From the NCBI GenBank assembly GCA_004524515.1, contig SDNV01000009.1, positions 1 to 38,831 on the forward strand: DNA of 38,831 bases. Reading direction: 5' to 3'. Positions within the stretch are counted from its first letter, which is position 1, and each line of letters opens with the position of its first letter. Below the pieces are notes generated by a model, which worked only from the letters and a program-made list of their open reading frames with translations, was not told the origin of the DNA and did not search any database. The position numbers and the translations under genes are program-made. Of this stretch, positions 24,193 through 33,563 are shown piece after piece. The stretch is from Promethearchaeota archaeon (lineage in GTDB: Archaea > Asgardarchaeota > Lokiarchaeia > Sigynarchaeales > SOKP01).

Positions 24193-24347
24193 TCCGTGCC
24201 GGGCTATTTTTTCTTTTTATTTTAAGATTTTTAATTTGAAATACATTCTTTAACAAAAAATAAAAGGTTTTTATTAAGCAAATATTTTTAACTTTAAAAT
24301 AATCAGATTAAGGATTTCAATCAAAAAAATTTATAGAAACATGGAAA

Positions 24348-25751
24348 ATGATTCGCATATCTGACTTGAATTGGGGAATTCTGGAAATCTTTTCTTTAAT
24401 AATAATTTTCATTGTTGGATTTATAAGCACTTATTTATTATTGCCTTATATAATCAAAATTATGAAAAATAAAGGATACACGGGATATGATATTCATAAA
24501 AATGACAGGCCAGAAGTAGCAGAATCAGGCGGTATTAGTATGGTTCTTGGGGTCATATTCTCATCTATTTTGTTAATGGTTTTATTTCCATCATTTTTTA
24601 ATTGGATCTTAATTTTTATTTTAACAGTTATTCTAGCGGGAATAATTGGATTTATTGATGATAGAGTGAAATTAAAATCACGATATAAGATCGGGTTGAC
24701 AATATTCACAGGCAGTATCATTTTTTTCGCAAACTATTTTGGTTATATCAGTATCAATTCACCTATCGTTCCTATTTTGGGCCAAACCAGATTGTCCATT
24801 TTGTATCCATTAGTAATTCCTATTATTGTCGCCGTTTTTGCTAATACAACAAATATGTTAGAAGGATACAATGGTGAGGGCAGTGGAACCTGTTTAATCG
24901 CTGCTTGTTTCATTTTCATATGTTCACTAATCTGGGATTCAGCTGAAGCATTATTATTTTCAATAATTACTATCGCGGTTATAATACCCTTTTTTATATT
25001 CAATAGATATCCCGCTAAAATATTTCCTGGAGATATAGGAACATTAAGTATGGGTGCTATGTTTGCATGTATTGCCTTATTCGGTTCAATTGAAGTAGCT
25101 GTATTTTGTGCTCTTTTAATTCATATATTTAATAGTTTTTATGTTATAAGTTCTTTAAAAGGTTTTATTGAAAGTGCAAAAATTAGAGAAACTAAATTTG
25201 ATATCATATTGTTAGAAAATAATTTGATCAAAGCTTCTGATCAAAAGAATGCTGCTTTAACATTACCTAGACTGATTCTTGCAAAAGGACCATTAAAAGA
25301 GCCAGAAATAGTGAAAAATTTTTATATTATTTCAATCATTTGTGGCTTTTTCTCAATAATCGCAGTTTTATTAATGAGATGGACAATAGGTAATCTAAAT
25401 TTTGGAGTAGTAATAATTGTTATATTAATTTTATTAATTCCAACAGTTATTTTATTGTACAAATTTCCAAGAATTAGGGGAGTGATCGCCTTAATGATCT
25501 TGTTGCTATTAGCTAGCGTTGTATTCTTAGTTTTAATCGACCTAATTGTAATGCCATTAAAATATCCAGATATAAATTTAATTATTGTGGAGGTTCCTGT
25601 AAATATTGCTCTATCCTTTCTATTATATTTTCCAATGCTAATGCTTTGGTATTATATTACAATCAAATTTTTTTGGTTGGAAATCAATAAAATGAAAAAG
25701 CTACAGTCGAATCAGAAGATTATTTTAAAAGACAATTTGAAAGCAAATTAA
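24348..25751 (+). CDS. UDP-GlcNAc:polyprenyl-phosphate GlcNAc-1-P transferase (Alg7/MraY family)
   Basis: The product is a 467-residue integral membrane enzyme with about ten helices. It would transfer GlcNAc-1-phosphate (or a related sugar phosphate) from UDP to a polyprenyl/dolichyl phosphate, the first step of N-glycan assembly on the inner face of the membrane. Family motifs: FIDDRVKLKSRYKIG (catalytic DD), NTTNMLEGYNGEGSG (N-x-x-N-x-x-E/D-G-x-N-G), and FPGDIGTLSMGAMFA, which is closer to eukaryotic GPT/Alg7 (F-x-G-D-T) than to bacterial MraY. The final ~100 residues add helices. It opens a + strand run of five genes with gaps of 70 bases or less. Together with the OST1-like gene it supports a eukaryote-like N-glycosylation route. 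Confidence 0.92.
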   Translation: MIRISDLNWGILEIFSLIIIFIVGFISTYLLLPYIIKIMKNKGYTGYDIHKNDRPEVAESGGISMVLGVIFSSILLMVLFPSFFNWILIFILTVILAGIIGFIDDRVKLKSRYKIGLTIFTGSIIFFANYFGYISINSPIVPILGQTRLSILYPLVIPIIVAVFANTTNMLEGYNGEGSGTCLIAACFIFICSLIWDSAEALLFSIITIAVIIPFFIFNRYPAKIFPGDIGTLSMGAMFACIALFGSIEVAVFCALLIHIFNSFYVISSLKGFIESAKIRETKFDIILLENNLIKASDQKNAALTLPRLILAKGPLKEPEIVKNFYIISIICGFFSIIAVLLMRWTIGNLNFGVVIIVILILLIPTVILLYKFPRIRGVIALMILLLLASVVFLVLIDLIVMPLKYPDINLIIVEVPVNIALSFLLYFPMLMLWYYITIKFFWLEINKMKKLQSNQKIILKDNLKAN

Positions 25752-25821
25752 TTGAAAATCAAAGAAATTTATATTGTTTAAATCAAAAGAATAATAAAAC
25801 ATCATCATATAGGTATTTCAA

Positions 25822-28344
25822 TTGAAAAAATTTTATAGATATTTATTGTTTCTATTTTATTTAATTGGTTCAAGCTTGTTTGTCTATATAATTGCTTTTA
25901 TGCTTTTCCCTCCCGATTGGTCAATAATTTTTATAGATTGGACATTTTATATTATGATTTTTTTCTTTTTAATAACCGTTCAAGAATTTTTACACTTTGC
26001 AAAAATGGGACGCAGAAGCGAAATGAGTGATCTTATTGCGATCGGATTTTTCTTCTTTCTCATATTTTTCTTTACTAAAGATTTGTTAACCTCATTAATG
26101 GGTGCTTTTAGTATATACTTGTGGTTTGGAATTTTCGAACTCAAAGATTATCCGATTTTAAATAAAATTCTTATAATATCGTTGGTGACCTATAATGTGA
26201 TATTTATAGCAGGTTTATTTTCTGCTTATTTAGGCAATCCCTTTTATCTTAATACTGCATTTGCCTTTTCGTTTTGGATTATTCTTGGCTTAGGATTTTT
26301 ATTGTTTGGTAGAAAATATATAATAGTGTGGCGATTTATGAGTCCCGCATACCTGATATTATTCTTATATATCATAGCCTGGTTAGCAGTAATTTTCATT
26401 AACCAGTATACCCCCATAGATTTTAATGTCCATACTCCATTCGGCCCGTTTGAGGTCCAATTAATATATCCGATCTTAATTATAGTAAATTGGATCGTGT
26501 ATTTCATATCTGGCCCAGTTTTGGATAAGTTATTAGGTATTGATCGAGTTGAGGACGAAGATTTATTAAATTTAGTTGAAAACGTTAAAAAGGATATAGG
26601 AATTAAAACTAAAGTGAAAGTAGGTTTTGGAAATTATCCCATTTTAAATGCTTTAGCATATGGCTCAATTTTTGACAAAAGAATTGCCATTATTGCAGAG
26701 TCTAAAGACCAAATCCCTGAGGAGGAGTTGAAAGGAATAGTTGCCCATGAATTAGCACATACCAAAGGAAAACACACTCTTATATTAACTATTATCGCTA
26801 CTCTCGATTTATTTATCCGTATGATCTTAGACTTACCCGCTACTTATTATGATTATACCTTTGGAAATCCAAGAATACCCATGATTACTTTCATTCTTTT
26901 AAATATCTTGATTTATATGTTCATTTATATATTTGTGAGAATCTTGGAGGGAAATGCAGATTTACGTGCAAAAAAAGCAGGATATGCAAAAGAACTGGCT
27001 AAAGCCCTTTATAATTTAGAAAGCTTCTATGCTACTGGTCGTGAATTTGGATTAAATACCATGCTTCTATGCGAAGAAAAAATCACAAAAGATAATCAAT
27101 TCTTAGATTACGTAAATACTGCTGAATATTTATATCGTTCAATGATTCGACCTTCGAGAGGGTCGCTCTTAGCGAATTTTATGAATTCTCACCCTCCCTC
27201 TTACTTTAGAATCGCTGCCCTTTTAGGTGATGAATTAAAACCCGGTAAAGAAGCATTACTTCCCTTTATATGTCTAAAAAGATCAAAACAAATAAAATAT
27301 GCTCAAAAATTTGAGAATGCACGAAATGCTTTTAAAATTATTGCTAACGAGAAAGTTAAGGATTTCTTTGAAATAGACGATTTATCTAAAGTTTTTGAAA
27401 GTCTTAATCGAAAAGAATTATATAAACTTGATCTCAACAAGGATTTCATTTTTAAGAATATAATTTCAGAAGAAGTTATTATCGGAAGATTAGATAATAT
27501 CCAATTTCTTGATGAAGTCTCTGATGCTGACCAATACGTCGTCACAAATTTAAAAACAAATCAAAAAGAATATCTTAATACTTCTTTATATGATAAAACC
27601 AAAATAAAATTCAATGAGACTTACTATTTTGATAAAAAACGACCCTTGATCCTAAAGGATATTGCTTTAAGAAAGGATGCGAATAAAGATGGCGATTATA
27701 TCTTCTTTGATGAAGGAAATAAAGTTATTAAATCAGTTAAAAAAACAAAATTGCCAAATTCAATGTATATTATAAAGGATCTTGAAAATAAGGATGTCTT
27801 TATTAAAATTAAAGCGAAGTTACGAGTACTTAAATGTGTGAAAGTACATTCTGCAAAATTTTTAGATGATTATGTCATTGAACTTTTAGATCCTTTAAAT
27901 AACGAAATACTCAAATTTTGTTTAAAGGAATTAATAATCCGACCAAAAAAGATTTATCTCTCAATTACAAAAAATTTAGATTTTCGACATTCTGAAATAG
28001 AGTTAATTAAATGGTTAATAAACCATCAAATTTTAACCTATATTCATCTTAAAAAACCAGTAAATAACTTAGAAATAGGATATATTCAACAATTATATTC
28101 TAATAATTCTAATATAAAACAACACGATAATAAAGATGAAATTGATGCTATTAATAATTTGATCATTAGAAATATATTTAAAAAGGAAATTGATATCCCT
28201 TATCACTCATTAGAATTAATCACATTTGAATATGACACAGCAATGATGCAATTAAAATCTGAAACCAGTATGATTACTAAACTGGGATATAAGCTTTTAC
28301 ATAAGGTTAAACCAAGAAGCATTTTATACGTTAATAAAATTTAA
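25822..28344 (+). CDS. Membrane M48-family metallopeptidase with large C-terminal domain
   Basis: The product has 840 residues starting at TTG (M-K-K-F-Y). Seven or so hydrophobic helices come first, then the M48 catalytic core: zinc motif HELAH at 309-313 with Glu310 as base, two membrane helices, and the third ligand Glu376 in RILEGNADLRAKKAG. This is the HtpX/Ste24 layout, used for membrane-protein quality control or CAAX-type processing. From about residue 500 onward lie roughly 340 soluble residues that are not part of the peptidase: mixed strands with repeated lysine-rich motifs, including a stretch near 550-680 that looks beta-rich. I do not recognise that part. It is the second gene in the Alg7-led run. 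Confidence 0.88.
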   Translation: MKKFYRYLLFLFYLIGSSLFVYIIAFMLFPPDWSIIFIDWTFYIMIFFFLITVQEFLHFAKMGRRSEMSDLIAIGFFFFLIFFFTKDLLTSLMGAFSIYLWFGIFELKDYPILNKILIISLVTYNVIFIAGLFSAYLGNPFYLNTAFAFSFWIILGLGFLLFGRKYIIVWRFMSPAYLILFLYIIAWLAVIFINQYTPIDFNVHTPFGPFEVQLIYPILIIVNWIVYFISGPVLDKLLGIDRVEDEDLLNLVENVKKDIGIKTKVKVGFGNYPILNALAYGSIFDKRIAIIAESKDQIPEEELKGIVAHELAHTKGKHTLILTIIATLDLFIRMILDLPATYYDYTFGNPRIPMITFILLNILIYMFIYIFVRILEGNADLRAKKAGYAKELAKALYNLESFYATGREFGLNTMLLCEEKITKDNQFLDYVNTAEYLYRSMIRPSRGSLLANFMNSHPPSYFRIAALLGDELKPGKEALLPFICLKRSKQIKYAQKFENARNAFKIIANEKVKDFFEIDDLSKVFESLNRKELYKLDLNKDFIFKNIISEEVIIGRLDNIQFLDEVSDADQYVVTNLKTNQKEYLNTSLYDKTKIKFNETYYFDKKRPLILKDIALRKDANKDGDYIFFDEGNKVIKSVKKTKLPNSMYIIKDLENKDVFIKIKAKLRVLKCVKVHSAKFLDDYVIELLDPLNNEILKFCLKELIIRPKKIYLSITKNLDFRHSEIELIKWLINHQILTYIHLKKPVNNLEIGYIQQLYSNNSNIKQHDNKDEIDAINNLIIRNIFKKEIDIPYHSLELITFEYDTAMMQLKSETSMITKLGYKLLHKVKPRSILYVNKI

Positions 28345-28371
28345 TTTAGATGCCTTTTTTAGAAATTTATA

Positions 28372-29319
28372 ATGCTACGAAAAATCAAAAATATTCTTAA
28401 CCTACTTAGGGTTAGGCAATTCTATAAAAACACTCTAATTTTCTGGGGAGCTTTTTTCAGTGAAAGTTTACTAGATTTCGTTCTTTACCCTACTCTCATC
28501 TTAGGATTTATATTATTATGCTGTGCCTCATCTATCAATTACATTATAAATGATATTAGAGATATTGAAAACGACAAAAGGCATCCAGAAAAAATAAAAA
28601 ACAGACCTCTTGCTTCAGGAGAATTATCAATAAGTTTCGCTATATTATTATTGATTTTGTTATCTGGAATAATTGGCTTCTCCCTATTATTTATTATATC
28701 GAACTGGAATTTTGCGATAATGGTATTATTAGTGATAATAACGGGACAATTATATAATCACATTTTTAAAAAATATGCCTTTATCGATATCTTATGTCTA
28801 TCATTAATATATTTATGGAGAGCTTTAGCAGGATGTTTTTTAATTGATGTATTTATCTCTCCCTGGTTATTCTTGGCGATATTTGAAATTGCGCTTTTTC
28901 TAGTCATTGCTAAGAGAAAGGGGGATCTAATTTTATTGAACTCATTAGGGGAAGAAAATGCTAGTGCTCATAAGAGAAGCTATGACCAATATTCTATTAA
29001 CTTATTAGAACAATTTCATGGTATAATTGCGGGGTCGCTATTTATTACCTATTCTCTCTATCTTATCCTTCATTTTAATCTTTTTGCAGCAGAAAGAGTT
29101 AATTTACATGAATATTTAGCTATTTTAACAATCCCATTAATATTATATGTAATTTTTAGATATATGTACCTTACCTCCGCTAGACCTGAAATTGCACGAA
29201 ATACAGAGAAAGCTTTTTTTGATATAGGTATGATAATTGCTGGTATATGTTTTGTAGCTATTTTATCCTATGCATTCTATTTAGATGAATTTATCCAATT
29301 AATTAATAGTACCTTTTAA
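28372..29319 (+). CDS. UbiA-family prenyltransferase, DPPR-synthase-like
   Basis: The product is a 315-residue membrane protein with about eight helices. The prenyl-diphosphate/metal motif is N60-D61-x-x-D64-x-x-x-D68, followed by HPEKIKNRPLASG. The N-terminus LLRVRQFYKNTLIFWGAFF (R-x-x-Q-x-x-K-N) and the H-P-x-K-x-x-R-P-x-A-S-G block are the pattern of decaprenyl-phosphate phosphoribosyltransferase, which links phosphoribose to a polyprenyl phosphate. Related archaeal copies may make lipid-linked pentoses for glycans. The acceptor is unknown. It starts 27 bases after the M48 gene and ends 11 bases before the PHP gene, consistent with an operon. Confidence 0.88.
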   Translation: MLRKIKNILNLLRVRQFYKNTLIFWGAFFSESLLDFVLYPTLILGFILLCCASSINYIINDIRDIENDKRHPEKIKNRPLASGELSISFAILLLILLSGIIGFSLLFIISNWNFAIMVLLVIITGQLYNHIFKKYAFIDILCLSLIYLWRALAGCFLIDVFISPWLFLAIFEIALFLVIAKRKGDLILLNSLGEENASAHKRSYDQYSINLLEQFHGIIAGSLFITYSLYLILHFNLFAAERVNLHEYLAILTIPLILYVIFRYMYLTSARPEIARNTEKAFFDIGMIIAGICFVAILSYAFYLDEFIQLINSTF

Positions 29320-29330
29320 GGGTTTAGAAA

Positions 29331-30017
29331 TTGAATTCCATTAAACTGGATCTTCATCTTCACACGATCTATTCAGGAGATTCACTTATTTCACCCGAAA
29401 TTGCATTAAAATATGCAAAAATTAAAAAATTAGATGGTTTTGCGATAACTGACCATGATACTTTAAGAGCTTATAAAATTTTAAAAGAAAAAAACTATAA
29501 TGACGAATTGATTATTATCCCTGGAATGGAAATTAAAACTCATATAGGAGAAGTTATAGCACTCTTTATTACTGAACAAATAGACTTTAAAAATGATAAC
29601 CGGTTCATGAATGTAGTTGAAAAAATAAGAGATAATAATGGTCTTATCATAATTCCCCACCCTTTCGATTTTTTAAGAAATAATGCACTAAATATCAAAT
29701 ATATCAATGATAATATAATTGAAAAATTCATTGATGGAGTTGAAATTATAAATTCGAGAATAATATTTAAAAGAAGTGTAAAAAAAGCAAGAATTTTTTG
29801 CCAAAAATATAATCTATTTGAATCTGGAGGATCTGATGCTCATTCAAAAGAAGAAATTGGAAATGGCTATACCTTAATTGAAGATTCAGATAAATCATAT
29901 AATAGTATTAGAGAATGTTTGCTAGCAAGAAAATCGAAAAGTATGGGCGTGCTTTCGAGTCCATTAGTGCATGCTAAAACTGTTTTCAATAAATTAAAAA
30001 AAGGATTGTATTTTTAA
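29331..30017 (+). CDS. PHP-domain metal-dependent phosphoesterase
   Basis: The product has 228 residues from a TTG start. The N-terminal metal motif DLHLHTIYSGD (H-x-H) is followed by GFAITDHDTLRAY, by PGMEIKTHIGEVIALF, IIIPHPFDF and ESGGSDAHSKEEIG. These supply the histidines and acidic residues of a PHP trinuclear site. Members act on nucleoside 3',5'-bisphosphates, RNA 5' ends or histidinol phosphate. Since the upstream gene resembles DPPR synthase, whose pathway needs a lipid-linked sugar 5'-phosphate to be dephosphorylated, this enzyme could be that phosphatase (speculative). Confidence 0.9.
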   Translation: MNSIKLDLHLHTIYSGDSLISPEIALKYAKIKKLDGFAITDHDTLRAYKILKEKNYNDELIIIPGMEIKTHIGEVIALFITEQIDFKNDNRFMNVVEKIRDNNGLIIIPHPFDFLRNNALNIKYINDNIIEKFIDGVEIINSRIIFKRSVKKARIFCQKYNLFESGGSDAHSKEEIGNGYTLIEDSDKSYNSIRECLLARKSKSMGVLSSPLVHAKTVFNKLKKGLYF

Positions 30018-30031
30018 TTAATTAACTAACA

Positions 30032-31231
30032 ATGACCGAAAAATCCCAAATATTTGTGATAAAAACATCGGCAAAAACGGTGCTAGATGATTATGCTAAA
30101 TTAATGCACATGGCCGAATATCAAAAATGTTTCCCAAAAGACCTCCAAACAATTATCAAACTTAATCTCAGTTGGTCTAAATTCTATCCAGCATGTTCTA
30201 GTCCCCCTTGGCAAGTCGAAGGCGTATTAAAGACTATGACTGATGATGGTTATGATCCCAAAAAGATTTTCACAGCTGAGAATCGCACAGTAGTCACAAA
30301 CGTGGCTAAGGGAATCCAGTTTAATCGTTGGGGTGCTTTATTTCTTAAATATGGTGTCTGGTTCGTTCCTCTAACTCAAGTCCCGTTCATTCCATACGAC
30401 GAGGAATTAAGATCGAAATTCGAGACATTAAAAGATAAGGAACTACATGTACTGGATTCTAAAATCTTTCCGAACGGATTTAGTATACCAGAATTTTACA
30501 TTGGGAAGCCAATTATTCATACACCCACCATGAAGACCCATGGTCATACTGGTGCCGTTGGGGGCTCCCTAAAAAGTACCAAGAATGAATTAAAGCATGG
30601 AGGGATTACTTGTGCTCTTAAGAATGCCTTTGGGGGCCTTTTAACAAAGAGACGCCATTTTAGTCATCAATATATGAGTGAAGTATTGGTAGATCTCTTA
30701 ATTATCCAAAAACAAATACATCCAGAAATAATGGCAGTGGTTGATGGGACGGTGTGCGGTGATGGAGCAGGTCCAAGAACGATGGTCCCTCGTATAAAGA
30801 ACCATTTACTAGCAGGATACGATCAAGTTGCCGTGGATGCAGTAGTTGCGAAGATGATGGGATTTGATCCATTAACCTTGCCAGCTATAAAAATGGCACA
30901 TGATGAGGGCTTAGGGTGCGGAGATATTGATCAAATCGAAGTAATTGGAGAGGATATATCCAATATAAATTGGAAATTCAATGTTAAACGGAGTTTGGTA
31001 ATTTGGGGGGATCAAATGGTAAGAAAAGGGAAATTATCGTTCTTATCTCCACTATTACATAATAAACTTTTTATGACTTTACCAATAATGGGGTCTCTAA
31101 TATATCATGATATGTTTTGGTACCCAACGATAGGTAAACAAAGAATAAACAAGTTTATGAGGACAGATTGGGGTAAAATGTTTATGGATTATCCAGAAGA
31201 CATTCCTGGTAAGATAAACAAATATAATTAA
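30032..31231 (+). CDS. DUF362 domain protein
   Basis: The product is a 399-residue cytosolic protein. DUF362 hallmarks are visible: PTMKTHGHTGAVGGSLKSTK, GITCALKNAFGG, a central MAVVDGTVCGDGAGPRT and LLAGYDQVAVDAVVAKMMGF. Many DUF362 proteins carry a ferredoxin-like domain; this one lacks CxxCxxCxxxC motifs. The biochemical role is unsettled. It begins 14 bases after the PHP gene and is the last gene of the + strand run. Codon use is less AT-rich than in the preceding four genes, which suggests higher expression or a different history (impression only). Confidence 0.85.
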   Translation: MTEKSQIFVIKTSAKTVLDDYAKLMHMAEYQKCFPKDLQTIIKLNLSWSKFYPACSSPPWQVEGVLKTMTDDGYDPKKIFTAENRTVVTNVAKGIQFNRWGALFLKYGVWFVPLTQVPFIPYDEELRSKFETLKDKELHVLDSKIFPNGFSIPEFYIGKPIIHTPTMKTHGHTGAVGGSLKSTKNELKHGGITCALKNAFGGLLTKRRHFSHQYMSEVLVDLLIIQKQIHPEIMAVVDGTVCGDGAGPRTMVPRIKNHLLAGYDQVAVDAVVAKMMGFDPLTLPAIKMAHDEGLGCGDIDQIEVIGEDISNINWKFNVKRSLVIWGDQMVRKGKLSFLSPLLHNKLFMTLPIMGSLIYHDMFWYPTIGKQRINKFMRTDWGKMFMDYPEDIPGKINKYN

Positions 31232-31427
31232 AATTCCTAGATACCTTTAATTAATTCTATATCTTCAATCATCCAGCTAAAAGAGAAATTTCTGCATATA
31301 AAAAAAAATGGGTAAATATAGCAAGAAATTACCTAATAATTTACAGACAAGAAAATTTTTTATATATTCTAATGAATAAATCCCTATTTTTTAATGAAAG
31401 AAGGTTCGACTTGGATTTCTCAATTTT

Positions 31428-32207
31428 TTATAATATCTCGTCTACGATTTTATTAGGATCGAAAGTAGAGTTTGCCTCATCAATTTTAAGATGCATTAGA
31501 AATTCAATTGAACCTCCTTTTCCTAAGATTGGAGATTTAATTATTCCATATGGAAAAACTCCGTGATTAACACTCCACTTAATCAAATCTAACAGTATCT
31601 TCTTTAAATCATTAGGATTTCGAATTATTTTAAACTTGTCTTTTTCTTTAGCTTCGATTTCAAAAAGAGGTTTTATCAAAGCAACTATATCCCCATTTAA
31701 TTTCAGCATATTTTTAATATTGGGAAAGAAATTCTTTAAGGAAGAAAAAGTGACATCAATGCTACAAAAATCCACCAATTCATCTAGTTCTTTCAATTTT
31801 CGAGCATCTATTCCTAATAAGGGAACGACGCTATCTTTCATTTTTTCGCATCTTAAAGAAGGATGTAATAGATCAGTAGCAGTATCAACTGCATATACTT
31901 TAGAAGCTCCATGTTTTAAAAGACAATCTGTAAAACCTCCAATCGAAGCACCTATATCGATACAAATTTTTTTTTCAATATTAATAGTAAAAGCTTTTAA
32001 AGCAGCTTCTAATTTGAGACCTCCTTTTCCAACATACGGAAATTTTGCCTTTAATGTTATTTCACTTTTATTATCAATTCTTTTTCCTGGTTTCCTTATT
32101 TCAATACCATCAACAATAACAAATCCATTTCTGATTAACCATTGTGCTTTTACTCTGCTTTCCACAAGGCGTCTCTCAACCAGTAAAATATCAATTCTTT
32201 CTTTCAT
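31428..32207 (-). CDS. tlyA: TlyA/FtsJ-like RNA 2'-O-methyltransferase
   Basis: The product has 259 residues. An N-terminal S4 RNA-binding domain (RIDILLVERRLVESRVKAQW, NGFVIVDG) leads to a Rossmann methyltransferase with YVGKGGLKLEAAL and the AdoMet motif CIDIGASIGGFTDCLLKHGA. KALIKPLFE-type motif IV appears as VALIKPLFEIEAKEKDKFKI. This architecture is the TlyA family; Mycobacterium TlyA methylates cytidine 2'-OH in 16S and 23S rRNA. The target in archaea is not established. The start overlaps the end of the upstream membrane-protein gene by 17 bases, so they are co-transcribed. Confidence 0.92.
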   Translation of the reverse strand: MKERIDILLVERRLVESRVKAQWLIRNGFVIVDGIEIRKPGKRIDNKSEITLKAKFPYVGKGGLKLEAALKAFTINIEKKICIDIGASIGGFTDCLLKHGASKVYAVDTATDLLHPSLRCEKMKDSVVPLLGIDARKLKELDELVDFCSIDVTFSSLKNFFPNIKNMLKLNGDIVALIKPLFEIEAKEKDKFKIIRNPNDLKKILLDLIKWSVNHGVFPYGIIKSPILGKGGSIEFLMHLKIDEANSTFDPNKIVDEIL

Positions 32208-33354
32208 TTCCCGTCTTTAATAAATCTGATAACGTCAAAGAAGGCTTTAAATTTCCGAGTTTAACGTTTTTCCTTTTTTCTAATTTCAAAGTAATTAGAA
32301 GACTTATAAGACCTATGCCTACTTTTAAAGAAGCTTTAGGTCCCAATTTTTTATATATTAACCTAAATAAAATAGTAAAGAAAAACATAGTAAATACAAT
32401 AGCAATCCATACCGTAATCGCATTTAACATTTTGTAAAAAAGAAAATAGAGGACATTATGCACTAAGAAGATCGTAAATGAATAGTAGGAATAATAATAA
32501 AAAAAATCATAATTTTTTTTAAATTTGATAAGTTCAAACTCTTCAATACCAATAAATACAGATACAATAATACAAATAATTCCAATAGCATACACTATCG
32601 CTGAAAATTTATAATATGTAAAAAAGTCTGGAAATTGAAATAAAATACCAAAAATCGTCAAAGAAATTCCCATAAAAAAGATTGGATAAATAAATTTATA
32701 TTTATAAGCATACTCTCTTTTATTCTTTTCATCGATTGAGTTGATATCATATAAAATATCTCCTACAACGGTGCCTAATATAAACATAGTATAAAATGGA
32801 ATAACAGGATATAAATCCAACGGATTAAATAAAATATGAAACAAGATACCATATATATTTGCTTGTCCTTGATAGGGATAAAGTAATTCTAATAAATAGA
32901 AATTAATTATTAATATAACCGCACTGAAAAGAACTCTAAATGATTTTGAAGTTTTTAAAAGAGGCCATCCCAATAAAAGAGAAAAACCAATTGTTTGTAA
33001 AACAAACCATGCCCATATCCAAGTAAGGTCATTAACAGCTAAAGCTATAGCAATATTATAGATAAAAGCGATTACTAATAAAAGTAAAGCTCTAAGAATG
33101 TAAACATTTCTCACCATTGGCATATTGAAATCCTCATTCTCCTTCATCATTACAACACTTTTTTCATAAGCTAATATCGCGCTAATACCTGAAATGAATA
33201 AGAAACCTCCCGCTGCGATAGGTCCCATAGCATAATATAAAAACAAATATAACCAATAATCCTCTGGAATTAACCACCAATTTAAAATATGTCCAAAAAC
33301 CATTCCAAAAACGGCAATACCTCGAACAGTATCAATACTTTTATATCGTCTCAT
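32191..33354 (-). CDS. Multi-pass acyltransferase-like membrane protein (DUF1624/HGSNAT-like)
   Basis: The product is a 387-residue protein with about ten transmembrane helices. The opening RRYKSIDTVRGIAVFGMVFGHILNWW matches the DUF1624/DUF418/HGSNAT group (D-x-x-R-G-I-A-x-x-x-M-V-x-x-H). In the lysosomal enzyme a histidine of this type takes acetyl from acetyl-CoA for transfer across the membrane. A role in acetylating surface glycans is plausible but unproven. It could also be a related acyltransferase-3 protein. Its 3' end overlaps tlyA. Confidence 0.75.
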   Translation of the reverse strand: MRRYKSIDTVRGIAVFGMVFGHILNWWLIPEDYWLYLFLYYAMGPIAAGGFLFISGISAILAYEKSVVMMKENEDFNMPMVRNVYILRALLLLVIAFIYNIAIALAVNDLTWIWAWFVLQTIGFSLLLGWPLLKTSKSFRVLFSAVILIINFYLLELLYPYQGQANIYGILFHILFNPLDLYPVIPFYTMFILGTVVGDILYDINSIDEKNKREYAYKYKFIYPIFFMGISLTIFGILFQFPDFFTYYKFSAIVYAIGIICIIVSVFIGIEEFELIKFKKNYDFFYYYSYYSFTIFLVHNVLYFLFYKMLNAITVWIAIVFTMFFFTILFRLIYKKLGPKASLKVGIGLISLLITLKLEKRKNVKLGNLKPSLTLSDLLKTGNERKN

Positions 33355-33563
33355 TCTGTTACCTTAAGTTCTTACTTAACTAATTAATGATACCTAATAT
33401 TTCTCTTCTTTTATATTACATCTCTTTTTTTTTATTTAATATTTTACTTTTATAATTTATTTTAAGTTGTTTACTATCCGTTTTAAGGTCAAAATCTAAG
33501 TAAAATTTGGTATTAATTTTTAGTTTTTAAGTAGTTTAAATGATTAATTGAAAAGTACTTAAT

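Larger units (their letters stand above)
24044..24206 (+). tRNA. tRNA-Gln(TTG) interrupted by three introns
   Basis: The acceptor AGCCCGG (24044-24050) pairs perfectly with CCGGGCT (24199-24205), followed by discriminator A24206; CCA is not encoded. A1-U72 is the archaeal tRNA-Gln mark recognised by GatDE. T8 G9, D-stem GTGT/GCAT (24053-24056/24066-24069), anticodon stem TGGGG/CCCCG (24101-24105/24113-24117), anticodon TTG at 24108-24110, and T-stem CACGG/CCGTG (24153-24157/24194-24198) are all present. The 163 bases fit a tRNA only after removing 24071-24100, 24120-24150 and 24164-24192. The product is exactly 73 nt with T-loop TTCGAAT and a 4-nt variable loop. Oddity: position 33 is C, not the near-universal U (loop CCTTGAA). 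Confidence 0.85.

Noticed and set aside
24026..24256. Minus-strand ORF of 76 codons across the tRNA
   Set aside because: It is an antisense by-product of the tRNA gene and its introns.
31636..32220. Plus-strand ORF of 194 codons opposite tlyA
   Set aside because: It is a long antisense frame created by AT-rich codons. The minus-strand S4 and FtsJ motifs are unambiguous.
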